The notes under the pieces were generated by a model. It saw only the letters and a program-made list of their open reading frames with translations. It did no database searches and was not told the DNA's origin. Position numbers and translations under genes: made by a program. Shown piece by piece: positions 32,521 to 43,894 of a DNA stretch of 64,000 bases (the first letter of the stretch is position 1; the number at the start of each line of letters is the position of its first letter). This DNA comes from Prorocentrum cordatum. Taxonomy: Eukaryota; Sar; Dinophyceae; Prorocentrales; Prorocentraceae. The DNA lies in contig CAUYUJ010016301.1 in assembly GCA_963575745.1 (NCBI GenBank), positions 205,387-269,386 of the forward strand. Direction: 5' to 3'.

Positions 32521-33375
32521 GAGATACGGAAGGAAGGAGAGAACGGAGGGGGAAACGAGAGACGGGGCGCCGAGTGACGACGACGGCGGCGACTGACGGT
32601 GACGACGGCTGCGGCGGGCGGTCTTTGAACTCGTGGAGCGGGCGGCGCACGCGGGCGGCGGGCGGCGCCCGCCGCTCCCCCGCCCCCTCGGATCGGATTC
32701 GGGCTCGGATCGGGTTCAGATCGGGACCGCGGGAAACGTGAGCGCCAGAAATCGACGCGAATCCCAGCGGGTTCCGACGCCGAGGAGGCTTGCCCTCGGA
32801 ACCGGAAACTGCTGGGATTCACGATATCGGACGCTCCCCCCGCAGATCCTGTGCGAGGCTGGTTTCTCTCCTGGGCAAAAGAGGGGCAAGCGGCCGGTGC
32901 CGCGAGCAGCCGGGCTGGACGAGACCGGCACGGCCAGCTGCACCTGAGGCGACCCATACCCGCGATGCCGCGGGCCAGCGGCGCGTTGGGGGCCACGGAG
33001 GGGGCCCTCGCCCCGCCTCGCGGGTGCACCCCATGGCCTGAGAAGAGGGGGCGACGAGGAGGAGGAGGAGGAGGAGGAGGAGGAGGAGCCTGAAAGGAAA
33101 CGGTCGCGAGCGGGCGCCCCAGGCCCCCGCCCCCACGAGCGGCGACCGGTCCGGCGGCTCCCGGCGCTGGCCGGCGCCCCGCCCCCCCGCGGGCCCCCGC
33201 AACCCGCCGGGATGGCGGGGACCGGGATCTTGGAGAGATCGAGCCTGGTCCCGGTTCCCGGCGTTGTCGGGCGCCCCGAGCCCCCGCCCCCCCGAGCGGC
33301 GACCGCCGGGATGGTAGGGAGAGATCGAGTCTCGATAAGCCCGAGATCCTGGTTTTCCCAGCTCTGTCCTGCGCC
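32521..33375. other. Unassigned GC-rich sequence
   Basis: A short GGA array at 33055-33090. Words GGGACCGGGATCTTGG and CCGGGATGG/CGGCGACCG recur near 33130-33330, suggesting a diverged ~95-bp duplication. No gene is recognised. Confidence 0.35.
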
Positions 33376-34225
33376 CAGCCTGGGTGACCCTCTGTGTCCC
33401 CATGTGTCTCTCTGTCCCTCTGTATTTCCGTCTTTCTCTGTGCCCCTCCGTATTTCTCTGTGTCCCTCTGTGTTTCTATGTGTCTCTCGGAGTCCCTCAG
33501 TGTCCCTCAGTGTCTCTCAGTGTGCCCTTGTGCCCCTGTCCCTCTGCGTTTCTCTGTGTCTCTCTGCGTCTCTCTGTGTCTCTCTGTGTCTCTCTGTGTC
33601 CATGTAAGTCTCTCTGTGTCTCTCTGTGACCCTCTGTGTCTCGCTGTGTCTCTCTGTGTCCCTCTGTGTCTCTCTGTGTCTCTGTGTCTCTGTGTCTCTC
33701 TGTGTCTCTCTGTGCCCCTTTGTGTGGCGTTGTGTCCCTCTGTGTCTCTCTATGTCCCTCTGTGCCTCTCTGTGTCCCCCTGTGTCTCTCTGTGCCCCTT
33801 TGAGTATCTCTGTGTCCCTCTGTGTCTCTCTGTGCCTCTCTGTGTCCCTCTGTGTCCCTTTGTGTCCCTCTGTGCCCCTTTGTGTCCCTCTGTGTCCTTC
33901 TGTGTCTCTCTGTGTGCCTCTGTGTCCCTCTGTGACCCTCTGTGTCCCTCAGTGTCCCTGTGTGTCTCTCTGTGTCCCTCTGTGTCTCTCTGTGCCCCTC
34001 TGTGTCCCTCTGTGTCCCTCTGTGTCCCTCTGTGTCTCTCTGTGACTCGCTGTGTCTCTCGATGTCCCTCTGTGTCCCTCTGTGTCTCTCTGTGTCCCTC
34101 TGTGTCCCTCTGTGTCCCCCTGTGTCCCCCTGTGTCTCTCTGTGACTCGCTGTGTCTCTCTATGTCCCTCTGTGTCTCTCTGTGCCTCTCTGTGTCCCTC
34201 TGTGCCCCTCTGTGTCGATCTGTGT
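33376..34225 (+). repeat. 10-bp minisatellite TCTCTGTGTC, about 85 units
   Basis: Units of exactly 10 bp (TCTCTGTGTC, CCTCTGTGTC, CCTCTGTGCC) run for about 840 bp with very few length changes. All frames are open because the unit lacks stops. The encoded VSLC repeat on plus and RDTEGHRG repeat on minus are by-products. Confidence 0.9.
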
Positions 34226-35688
34226 CATCTACGTAGTTTACGCTGGTTGCTTTTTCGCTTGAATGAACCAGCTCTTTGCTTAAACGAGCATCTTTTCGCT
34301 GGAACGATCTGCCCTCTGCGTCCAGCGGGAGGCTGTTCAGATTACCACCTGGAGAGATAGTGGAGGAGCGGGGCGAGTCCCCGCCGCGAGCACTCGGGCT
34401 GCGGCGCGCGAGAAAGACCTGCTCGGACAAGGACAAGACCCGATCCGGCAAACAACTCGTGCTCAAGTCATCCCAAACCACCCCTTCTCTCCGTTCTCCT
34501 CCATCATACCCTTCGTTATCCCTCGCCTCTCCGTCTCCTGCTCGTACATGTGCGCGTCGCTCTTCATTGATGCTTCTCACTCCTCACCCGTTTCTCCTGC
34601 TCATTCCGTCCTTCCTGCTCCCTCCTCTGCCCGCCGTTCGTGAAGAGGAAAACGGTGAATGGTGGCAATCAGCGCCCTAAGGTCTTGAAGGTCTGATTTG
34701 TAGAGGTACGTTGGCACCCCTCCGTGCGGCCGTCTTCGTTGGCCGAGGGACCGTAGGGAAAGCCTCGGCTCCCTCCAGCGCCAATGACGGCTTCATGGAT
34801 TGGAGTACTGATGGGAGTGGAACCCCGGCAGCCCCTATGATGGTAGTGATGCGTCCTGGTATTGAGGCGGGAATTCCTGAAATGAGGGGACAAACCAAAA
34901 ACGGCACACACAGTTTCGACTCCGAACTGGGCAGGCCCGGCGCACTCGGTATCCCACGGGGGGGGGGGATGAAGAGTGCGCACGCTCACGCTTTCGTGCG
35001 AGTTTGCCGCGCCCACTGGGGCGGACGCAACGTGCCCCGCCCAGGGGCAAACCAAGGACCCTGGGGACAGCCGCGCCCCGCCGAGGGCATGCCCGAGTAG
35101 GGGGAGGCAACCCCCGAATCAAGACCCAGAACCCCGCGACCGAGCGCCCTGAGGACAGAGATCCAGGGGCCAACTAATCCCACGTCAAGCAGGCTGCAGC
35201 GGAGGGCGGGATGTGTCCGCCCCCGCCTGGGCGCAACAAAATGGAACCAACCCAGAGAATTCCACCAGCGAGAGTTCCGGTTAGGCCACATTCGTCGAAC
35301 AGCCGTGCTCGCACACTGTCGCGAGGCGGCCTCGAGGCACGGAGAGGCCGGCACATCCAAAGTAGTGGACCGCAGACAGACGGTTCGGTGACCTAATTTC
35401 GCCGACAGTATCCCCCCTGGGCTGGCGAAGCCGAAGATAGGCGCCCGGCAAGCTCAGGGCGGAGCCGGGGGCGAGCATAGCCAGAACCGCAAGCGAGGCA
35501 GGCAGCGCGCGATGGCGAATGGATCATGAAGGGACTGGGTCAGACATGGCTGCGAGGGGCCCCAGCCGCCCGGCAAGACCAAGACGAGGCGAGGCAAGCC
35601 GCGAATTGGCAGCGGGGAGGGCCACGGAGCCGTGGAGATTTCCCGCTGCGCCTTTGGCAGCAGTGCGCAGAGCTTTATAATCGTTAAT
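34226..35688. other. Unassigned
   Basis: Long stretch without recognisable gene or repeat. Frames are short and Pro/Arg/Gly-rich. Confidence 0.3.
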
Positions 35689-36205
35689 CCGCCGCCCCCT
35701 GTCGATTCATCGCAGGGGTGCCTGGCGTGCTAGATTATGATGGCTTTGGTTGTGGTTCTTTTTCCAAAAAAACTCCCCCTGGGGTTTCGGCCCGTCCCGC
35801 CGGGGTCCCGGAAAGCTCTTCCAGGAACTGAAACGACCTCAACATCCGCAAAACAATTCTCTTAGACGGCTCAAGATGGCCTCCAAGACGACCAAGATGG
35901 CCCGCAAGCTCGCCCAAGATGGTCCAAGATGGCCTCCCAGACGGCCCAAGAAGGTCCAAGATACCTCCAAGTTCGCCCAAGAAGCCTCCACGACGGCCCA
36001 AGACGGCCCGAGAGGCCTCCAAGAGGTCCTCCAGGAGGGCCCGAGGAGGCCAACATCGCTGACTTTCCCTCAGGGCTCTGCAGGATCTTGGCACCTGCCT
36101 CTCCTCGGCGTTCCGACGACCCAAGACGGCCCAGAAAGGACCCCAAGATCGCCCCCACAGCGCCCAAGAGGCCTCCCAAGATTCAGCGAGCGAAGAACGG
36201 TATAA
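35689..36205 (+). repeat. Family H, partial copy at 35.7 kb
   Basis: Begins with the right half of the hairpin junction (CCGCCGCCCCCTGTCGATTC at 35689, then ATCGCAGGGGTGCC). It continues CTTTTTCCAAAAAAACTCCC, CCTGGGGTTTCGGCCC, the CCAAGA 10-11-bp units (35875-36040) and one core (36035-36165). It ends near the foldback at 36.2 kb. Confidence 0.7.
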
Positions 36206-36211
36206 ACTAAA

Positions 36212-36330
36212 CTTTCCGCCGTCGGAGACACCTGCCCCTGGGCGGCTGGAAAGTTTACACCCCTGCGGTGCCACCGTAAGGGTACAAACTTTCCAGCCGC
36301 CCTGGGACAGGCGCCCCCGACAGCGAACAA
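36212..36330. mobile_element. Foldback palindrome, about 54-bp arms
   Basis: 36217-36270 pairs with 36272-36325 (about 44 of 54 by eye) with a single-base centre at 36271. The best stretch is CCTGGGCGGCTGGAAAGTTT against AAACTTTCCAGCCGCCCTGG. The near-absence of a loop means a cruciform or snap-back RNA is possible. A short echo (TATAAACTTTCGGCGG) lies near 56537. Confidence 0.65.
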
Positions 36331-36595
36331 GTTCATTTTCTACCGTCCTTCGCCCGTTGAAAGATGGCCCCAGGACTGCCGCTCGGCGCCCTCGCCAGCA
36401 CCGCGCGCCGCCGCGCGGGGGGCGCGCCGGGCGCCGCTGGGGGGCGGCACGGGGAGGGCCTCGCAGCTCCCGGACGTAGGCGCACAGGAGCCGCGTGGCG
36501 CTCGCGAGCTGCGACAGCTGGGCCTCCGCCCCGCGGTCCTGAGGCGGCGCACGCCCGGGCGCGGGGCCTCTCGGGGAGCCTCGGCCTCGGCCTCG

Positions 36596-36750
36596 GAGGA
36601 GGGGGAGAGGGAGGAGGAGGAGGAGGGGGAGGAGGAGGAGGAGGAGGAGGAGGAGGAGGAGGAGGGGAGGAGGAGGAGGGAGGAGGAGGAGGAGGGGAGG
36701 AGGAGGAGGAGGAGGAGGAGGAGGAGGAGGAGGAGGAGGAGGAGGAGCCT
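36596..36750 (+). repeat. GGA microsatellite inside CCTCGGCCTCGG repeats
   Basis: GGA array with CCTCGGCCTCGG 6-bp words on both sides (36577-36598 and 36747-36790). Confidence 0.8.
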
Positions 36751-37139
36751 CGGCCTCGGCCCGCCGACCGCCTCGGCCTCGGCCTCGAGGAACTATAGGG
36801 GGTCGGCTGCAGGGCCGAGCGGCCACAGGATGGACGTCTCCGTCGACGGGAGGCGCAGAATGCTCCGGGGATCCGCGGGACATTCCACGCATGTTGTTGT
36901 AGACTCGCTGGGGGAATCAATCTTGGGGTGAATCGATTATGTAGCCGATCCCCCACTCGAGGGAGGGGGGGTCGGGGGTGGACAGAGCCCCCTTTCGCAA
37001 AGCACGGCACCGCACTCCGAGTGGACCCCAGCTGGGTAGCTAACCGACGTCCAGAAGCAAGCGAACGTGTCTGGCGAAGCGCACGTCGATTAGCGAAATC
37101 GACTGCGGACTGCACCAGCACACTCCAACTAAGACGAAA
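36751..37139. other. No recognisable feature
   Basis: Unique-looking GC-rich sequence after the CCTCGG words. Confidence 0.3.
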
Positions 37140-37294
37140 CCAGGACGAGGATAAAATCGTGCCAGGATAAACCGAGAATCTCTGAGATCCGGCGGCTCTG
37201 AAAGATGTCTCGGGCGCCAAGCCTTCTCAGAGCGTTCTGGAACGCTCTGAGAGCGTTCCAGAACGCTCTGGAACGGATTTCATCCTCGTCTTGG
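37140..37294. mobile_element. Nested inverted-repeat element with 43-bp perfect palindrome
   Basis: Outer arms CCAGGACGAGGATAAAATC at 37140 and GGATTTCATCCTCGTCTTGG ending 37294 are inverted copies (about 28 bp when GTGCCAGGA/TCTGGAACG is included). Inside lies a perfect 43-bp palindrome, 37228-37248 and 37250-37270 around G37249. Each 21-bp arm is itself a hairpin (AGAGCGTTC-TG-GAACGCTCT). It has no coding capacity. Confidence 0.7.
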
Positions 37295-37639
37295 CCCCGT
37301 CCGACAAACCCCAAAATCGAGTGAACTGGGTGGGCGTTCTGCCAACGCCCGAAGGGAGGCCGCCAGGGAGCTAGTTGGTCGCCCGACTTGACTCCGAATC
37401 CACAGTACGGTCGGACCTAAGACATGATAACATCCTTCAAGAACACGAGACCCTCCGCCAGCCAGACTGAAGAATATTCGAGGGTGCCCTCCCCCAGGAT
37501 GCACAAGAGCATGCAACAAGCATCACTAACACGAGGGTAACTTCCCCGCGCCGACCTCGATCTTATACCTCGGTCCGACAGCACTTTGGTTGATTTTCCG
37601 ACTCAGACTTTTGTCGGAAATGCACCCCAAACGATGCAG
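37295..37639. other. No recognisable feature
   Basis: Non-repetitive by eye; no gene seen. Confidence 0.3.
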
Positions 37640-37800
37640 AAAATAAGGACGGAAATTTCCGCCTAGGGCAGACATTTCCGCAAGAGCATGGCAGGAAAAG
37701 CGACGGCAAGGTAGGGCAGAAATCGGTATCAAAGCTAGGGCGGAAATTTCTACCCTACTTGCGAAATCGCCCAAAGTACACCGGATCTGGGGATCTGGAG
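37640..37800 (-). repeat. TTTCCGCCCTAC-type repeat, reverse copy
   Basis: GGCGGAAATTTC and TAGGGC(G/A)GA words plus GGATCTGGAGTGAGGGCG at the end match 27440-27735 (there GGATCTGGAGTCAGGG). Here the end passes into a GTC array, while at 27.7 kb it passes into a GGA array. Confidence 0.55.
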
Positions 37801-38240
37801 TGAGGGCGTCGTCGTCGATCGTCGCCGTTGTTCGCTGGTCGTCGGGCCATGTTATCGCTGCCGTCGTCGTCGTCGAGTGTGGTGATCTTGTCGCCCATCG
37901 CTGTCGCCTGGTGAGTCTTCGCTCGTCGTCGACGTAGTTCATCGCCGTCGCTCGTCGTCGTCGCTGCCTTCAATTCGTTGTCGTCGGCCGTCGGTCGCGC
38001 GTCGTCGTGATGGTCGGCACGCGTCGGGATCGTTTTCGCTCGCCGTCGCCACGGTGCTTCGTCGCCGTGCTGCGTCGTCACTCGTCGTCGACGTCGGTCG
38101 TCGTCAGAGCTCGTGGTCCGTGGCCGTCGTCGGTCTCGAATCGCTGAACGCTCTCGTCGTCGTCGTCGCTCGTCAGTCGAAGGTGGTCGTCGTCAGTCGT
38201 CGTCTTCGGTGCCATGTGTCGTGCGCGTCGTGGGCGTGGC
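37800..38240 (+). repeat. Impure GTC/CGT tract
   Basis: GTCGTC words interspersed through about 440 bp, densest at 37806-37880, 37920-37985 and 38070-38215. Confidence 0.65.
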
Positions 38241-38632
38241 AGACGTCGCAGAAATCCTCGGAATCCTTGAGAAATCCTTTGGAACCTTTCCTGAAGAACC
38301 CTTAGGGATCCTCGCGAACCCTTAAGATGCCTCCAGAAACTGGCGGGATCCTTGAGCCTATTCTTACTATTCGCGCCCATGACTGGCCCCACTCCCGCTC
38401 CTTACCCCCACCCCGCGAGCACGACCGATCGCAACCACCTCGGACCAATCGTCAACCACTTCGGACCGATCGGAACCAGTTGCGATCGGTCCAAGAAGGT
38501 CGCGACGTTTAGGGGGCGCTTCAGAAAGGTGGAGAGATCATAAGAGTGTTTCTGGATGCAGCGAGCTCCCTTGAGCCCCCTGACGGGAATCTGAAAAAGC
38601 GGTTGCGATCCGTCCGACCGCCGACTGTTCGC
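38241..38632. other. Unassigned with short internal repeats
   Basis: GATC(C/G)(C/T)T and ACCACTTCGGACCGATCGGA-like words repeat near 38420-38490. The remainder is not recognised. Confidence 0.35.
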
Positions 38633-38697
<65 letters not shown>

Positions 38698-38715
38698 CCA
38701 TCATCATCGTCATCG

Positions 38716-38761
<46 letters not shown>

Positions 38762-38880
38762 GATCATGATCATGATCATGATCATGATCATCATCATCAT
38801 CATCATCATCATCAGCATCAGCATCAGCATCACCATCACCATCAGCAGCAGCATCAGCATCACCACAATCATAATCACTG

Positions 38881-38917
<37 letters not shown>

Positions 38918-38952
38918 CATCCTCATCCTCATCCTCATCCTCATCCTCATCC

Positions 38953-38986
<34 letters not shown>

Positions 38987-39300
38987 CGCACTCATGCTCT
39001 ATCCCCCCTCTGCTTCTCCTTCTTAGTGCCCCTCAATTTCCTCCAACCTCTCCTCAGCTTCCCCCTGAATCGCCATCCCCCTGCTCCCCTCATGCCCCGC
39101 TTAGCCCTCCTTATCCCAAACGTCATCAACACCGTCCTTCGCACCAACATCACAAGTCTCATCATAATCACCATCACCAGAATCCTCAGCAGCATCAGCA
39201 TCAGCATCGATATCGGCATCGGCATCAGCATCATCATCATTATCAACATCATCATCAGCATCATCATCATTTTCTTCATCCTCATCATCATCACCATCAC
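38633..39300 (+). repeat. CAT trinucleotide arrays
   Basis: Pure CAT blocks at 38633-38698 and 38716-38761, then ATGATC, CATCAG and CATCCT variants, to 39000. A second, impure CATCAG/CATCAT array lies at 39190-39300. Frames read as spurious His, Ile or Met tracts. Confidence 0.85.
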
Positions 39301-39429
39301 AGTGTCCTCATCCCCCTCCTTGCCCCTCCTTCAGAGAGAGAGGGCATGAGAGAGAGGGCATGACGACGATGGACCACTGACGACGGACGACTGACAGCGC
39401 GACCACGACGAAGAACGCATGAGGAATGT

Positions 39430-40410
39430 CGAACGCAAGAGCCCCTCAAGAATCCTCGAGAATCCTTCAGGAAGACTCCGGACCCAGGAGTCTTTCCAGA
39501 GTCCCTCAAGAACCGCAAGAGTACCTCAATAATCCCTCCAGGGTCCCTCAAGGGTCCCTCCAGACTCCCTCAGAAAACCTACAACATGTCGCCAATAATT
39601 CGTCAAACATCCGTTTTGGATTCATCAGGTATCCTCAAGAGTCCTTCAATCATCCTCGTGAATCCTCGAACATATTCCAACAATCCTCAATAATCTTTCA
39701 GGAATCCTCGAGAACCTTTCAGGGATTCTCAAGCGGCCTTCAGGAACCCTCAAGAATCCTTCGGGAATCCTTAAGAATCCCCCTGGAATCCTCTGGGATC
39801 CGCAAGAGTCCCTCAGGAATCCCTCCAAAGTCCCTCAGGAATCCGCAAGAGTCTTTCTGGAATCCCTCCAGGGTCCCTCCCTCTGGATAAAATCCAGAAT
39901 CCCTCAGGAATCCTTCGGGGATCCGACGGGAATCCATCAGGAATCCTCCAAATAAGCGACAATTTACCCGTCATCAATCTACTAGAAATCCCTCAGGGAT
40001 CTGCAAGAATCGCTCAGGAGTCCACAGGAATCCTCAATATTCCTAGAAAAAATCCTCCGCGAATCCTCGAGAATCCTCAAGAATTCTTGAAGGATCCTCA
40101 AGAATTCTTCGGGGATCCTCTGGAACCTGGAATCCTTCCGACATCCTAAGAATCGTTCTGGGATCCTCAAGAATGCTTCAGGAATCCTGAAGAGTCCTTC
40201 GGGAATCCTTAAGACTCTTCAAGGAATCCTCAACCATTCCCTGGCAATCCCCAAATCACATTTTGGTAATGCTGCAGGAACCCCCAACAATCTTTCAGGT
40301 ATCCCAGAGGATCCTTACTGAGCACCCCCAAATCCTCCAGGAACCGCCAGGCATCCTCCAAGAATCGTCGAGAGTTCTCTAGGATCGGAGAAATCCCCCA
40401 GGAATCCTCG
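39430..40410 (+). repeat. About 1-kb 10-11-bp minisatellite (AATCCTCAAG)
   Basis: Units such as AATCCTCGAG, ATCCCTCCAGG, GTCCCTCAAGG and GTCCCTCCAGA alternate for almost 1 kb with a mean spacing near 10-11 bp. No coding conservation is seen. Confidence 0.75.
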
Positions 40411-40435
40411 CTAAAGCAAGTCTCCTCTCACCCTT

Positions 40436-40524
40436 GGTCACGTCACGATTCGTGTCGGCGCCGTCTGGGAACCAACCATTCCTAAGCATTCCCGAACGGT
40501 GCTGGCGCGAATCGTGACGTTACC
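40436..40524. mobile_element. 29-bp inverted repeat
   Basis: GGTCACGTCACGATTCGTGT plus CGGCGCCGT (40436-40464) pairs with 40496-40524 at 24 of 29 positions, loop 31 nt. The core ACGTCACGATTCG is perfect. It sits just after the end of the 39.4-40.4 kb minisatellite. Confidence 0.6.
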
Positions 40525-40639
40525 AGCCCCCCCCGCGGATAAATGTTCCTCGAGGAGCACCGATGAAGAATCCAACTGCGAGGCGTGAGAGTGACGATCC
40601 TTACGTTTGAGAGAGCGCGTTTCACGGGCGCTTGCCTTA

Positions 40640-41480
40640 GAAACATTCGGCTGGCGGCGCGTTTCGAACCATGGGGTGGCCCCCCCCCAACACTCGGCGC
40701 CGTCGATCAGAACCAGGGGGGCTCCCCTCCCCCCCAACCCCCCCTCAATTCCGACCCCCCCCCCTTCCAAGAGAGGGGGCTTTCAACCCCCTCCCCCGCC
40801 AGGCGCCGGCGCCGGCGCCGGCGCTGGCGGCCGCCAGCATCGCTGACGGCGGGGACGCAGCGACGATGACCAGAGGCAGCCCAGGAGGGGGTTTGGACCC
40901 CCCGCCGAGCCGGCGCTGGCGCTGGCGCTGGCGGCGGCCAGCAGCGCCAGCGCCGGCGCCGGCGAAGGCGGGGACGCAGCGACGATTACCACCACCACCA
41001 CTACCACCACCACCACCACCACCACCACCACCCCACCACCACCAACCACAACCAAACACGCCACCACCACCACCACCACAACCGCCACCACACCACCCAC
41101 CACCACCGCCGTCACCACCACCACTACCAGCAACACAACCCACCACCACCACCACCACCACCACAAACCACCACCACCACCACCACCACCGCCAGCACCA
41201 CCCCCACCAGCACCACCTCCACAAACCACTGCCACCACCACAACCCACCACCACCAGGACCACAAAACCACCACCACACCACCACCACCACCCACCACCA
41301 CAACCACCACCACCACAACAAACCACCACCAGCACCACAAACCACCACCACACCACCACCACCACCACACCACCACCACAACCACCACCACAACAAACCA
41401 CCACACCACCACCACAACCACCACCACCGCCACCACCACCACCACACCACAACCCACCACCACCACCACCACCACCGTCG
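40640..41480 (+). repeat. Duplicated GC block and CCA array
   Basis: GGCGGGGACGCAGCGACGAT occurs at about 40850 and 40966. After the second copy the sequence ATTACCA opens directly into an impure CCA/CAC array (40988-41478). This is another case of a repeat boundary coinciding with a microsatellite start. Confidence 0.75.
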
Positions 41481-42975
41481 CCCTCGTCGACGCTCCCCGC
41501 CGCCGCCGCCTACCGCCGCAGGCGCCGGCGCTGGCCCCGAAAAAAAAAATCGTCGTCCCCGCCGCCGCCGCCGCCAGCCGCCGCCGACGCAACCGCCGGC
41601 CCGAGGAGAGGGAGAGAAGAGAAGTAGGGGAGGAGGGAGGGGGGTCGAAACGCCCCTTCACGGGAAGGGGGGGGGGGTCTGGTTCCAAAGCCCCCCCCCC
41701 CTCCATCCAGGGGGGGGGGGAAGGGGGTCCGGTTCCAAACCGCCCCCTCCCTCCAAGCGACCACAGAACGCGCTCTTTCTTACGTTTCTCACATATTTTA
41801 CTACGATAGGCCGAGTTTACTACGGCCGTCCATTCGGGACTGGTCCTGCGGCGGAAGGCAGACCGCCCCGTCGACAGGCCCCCCCTTGGGAAACCGATGC
41901 ACGCTGTATGATGCGCTACACGTCGATAATTTTTAATCGTGCTCATTTCTAGTTGCGCTCGTTTCTGACTGTTCCTGGCCCTAGTGGCCAGGAAGAGGCC
42001 CAGGAAAGAGCAATTAGAGATGAACGGATCTTGGCCCCCCCAAAAGTCAAAGAACCTTCGAATAATTAGTAATGAAGAGTGTTTGCATGTGCATTGCGGT
42101 CCATGGCGACGAAGGGGAACCCAAAGCCCGGTGCGATCGGATGCGCGCGCAGCCCTCCGCTGCACGCGCCTGCGCGAGGCAAAGCGCAATCCAAGAACAA
42201 CATCCCTTACCTTTCGGCAAAAGCCAGGCGTCACTCCAGCGTAGGGTCGCGAAGCAAGGGGAAGGGGAGGGAAGAGGAAGGAAGTAGGAGGAGGGAGGGA
42301 GGCGGAGAAGGTGCGACTGACTCCTGAGTAGGGTATGATGATATGCGGGGGCTTTGTGCGGGGGTAACGGAAACCAAGCCTCAACTGCCAACATTGCAAC
42401 GCGAAGGTCGCCACAACACTCCGCTGTAAGAGGAACCTATAGATGCGACCAAGGAGGCACCGAAAACTGATCTGCGCGGGCTGTGTAGCCAGCCGTCTGC
42501 ACAGCGGAGGTCACCACTGCCCAGGACGCCAGCGCGCGAATGGCATACCGAAGTCCCCCACACCCCTGCGTAATTTAAAGTACGAGCAAGGTGGGCATGG
42601 GGAGGGGGGAGGCAAGGCGGAAGGATGGATATGAGGAGGAAAGAGGAGGGAGGCGGAGCCCAAATGGACGGATTGATTCGCACTCCGAGATACAGAATTG
42701 CGGGGACGCAGGGACGACCTCCAACACCGCCCACTGGGGCACGTGGTGTTGACACGAAGTCTGTACAGCTGTTCTTAGGGAGTCTTTTTTGACGTTGCCC
42801 AGACGTGATGCGTAAACTTGTCGCGTTCAAATGTAAGGAAAAACGCCGACTTAGCCGAGCGAAGAAACAAATCAACATGGCGGGCGCAGCGGACCAGGCG
42901 GTGCGAAAAGATCCGAAAACGTAGAGGGCCTTAGAGTATGCCTCCGCCAGGCAGCAAGACAGCGCCTGGCGTTAC
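41481..42975. other. Unassigned
   Basis: Poly-G/C runs near 41640-41740, with GGTC(T/C)GGTTCCAAA twice (41677 and 41727). A weak similarity exists between 42230-42300 and 42565-42660. No gene is recognised. Confidence 0.3.
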
Positions 42976-43424
42976 CTTGGTTAGGGAGTCCTCCTCCTCC
43001 TCCTCCTCCTCCTCCTCCTTCTCCCCCTTCCCCTTCTCGCCGTCTGCCTTCTTCTTGTGGCCGCGCCCACCGGACGGACTTCTCGCGCGCGGCCTCGAGC
43101 CGCGCGCGAGGAGGCGGCAGAGGGCCGCAGGAAGAGAGAGTCGTGGGAGGGCCTCTCGAACTGACATCTCAGTTGTGTACCCGCTGCGCGCTCCAGGAAG
43201 ACATCTCGTTCGTCGCCGGGGTGTCTCGCTCAGCCACGTGCGTCGTCAGCGTTCTCGTGCAGGTCGAGCTCCTGTTCGTCACGCTCCTCTGACGGAGGCC
43301 TGGTCGTCGATGTCAAACAAATCCTCCTCGTCCTCCTCGTCCTCCTCCTCCTCCTCCTCGTCGTTCTCCTCGTCGTCGTCATCCTCTGCGTCAGCCCTCC
43401 TCGAAGATGAAGCTGCACACAGCT
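42976..43424. other. Short TCC arrays and unassigned sequence
   Basis: TCC array at 42988-43025 and TCC/GTC-mixed array at 43320-43385. The sequence between has Arg-rich frames only. Confidence 0.45.
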
Positions 43425-43712
43425 GGCATCCTGTAAGACCCCCTCCGGCCTGCGGACCGCGGCCCTGACTTGGGCGTCGTTTCCTCGGGGGGCGATGTTT
43501 GGGGGGGAGAAAGATGCCCCGCAGGGCCCGAGGAGGAGGAGAAAGAGGAGGAGGAGGAGGAGGAGGAGGAAGAGGAGGAGACGGAGACGGAGGAGGAGGA
43601 GGAGGAGGAGGAGGAGGAGGGGGCGGAGGAGGAGGAGGAGGAGAAGGATGAGGAGGAGGAGGCGGAGGAGGCGGAGGAGGAGGAGGAGGAGGAGGAGGTG
43701 GAAGAGGGAGGG
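43425..43712 (+). repeat. Duplicated unit with GGA array, copy 1
   Basis: CATCCTGTAAGACCCCCTCC then GGCCTGCGGACCGCGGCCCTG and GACTTGGGCG, followed about 55 bp later by a GGA array (43530-43710). The same opening recurs at 44077. Confidence 0.65.
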
Positions 43713-43894
43713 CCACTTCAGGAGCCCCAAAGGGCTCCTTTTCTGCAGCCCCTCGCTGCCCCCAGGGGGCGCGAAGGTAGTCGCGCGTCGCGCCTCTCGG
43801 CCTCGGTTGGATGGGGCGCCCTTCTCCAGGGCGGCGGCGCGAGGGCGCGAAGACAACCGCGGGGCGCGGGGGCGCGAACAATTGATTCTGATTG

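Noticed and set aside
33394-34236. A 280-codon Cys/Val/Ser/Leu repeat protein and a 276-codon Arg/Asp/Thr/His repeat protein on the other strand
   Set aside because: Both come from one stop-free 10-bp minisatellite; having both strands open over the same array shows it is not selection for protein.
38546-39349. A histidine-rich metal-binding protein
   Set aside because: It is the translation of a CAT array; neighbouring frames are equally open as poly-Ile and poly-Met.
40783-42414. A 543-codon minus-strand protein
   Set aside because: More than half is Val/Gly repeats from the CCA array and the rest is low complexity; no domain.
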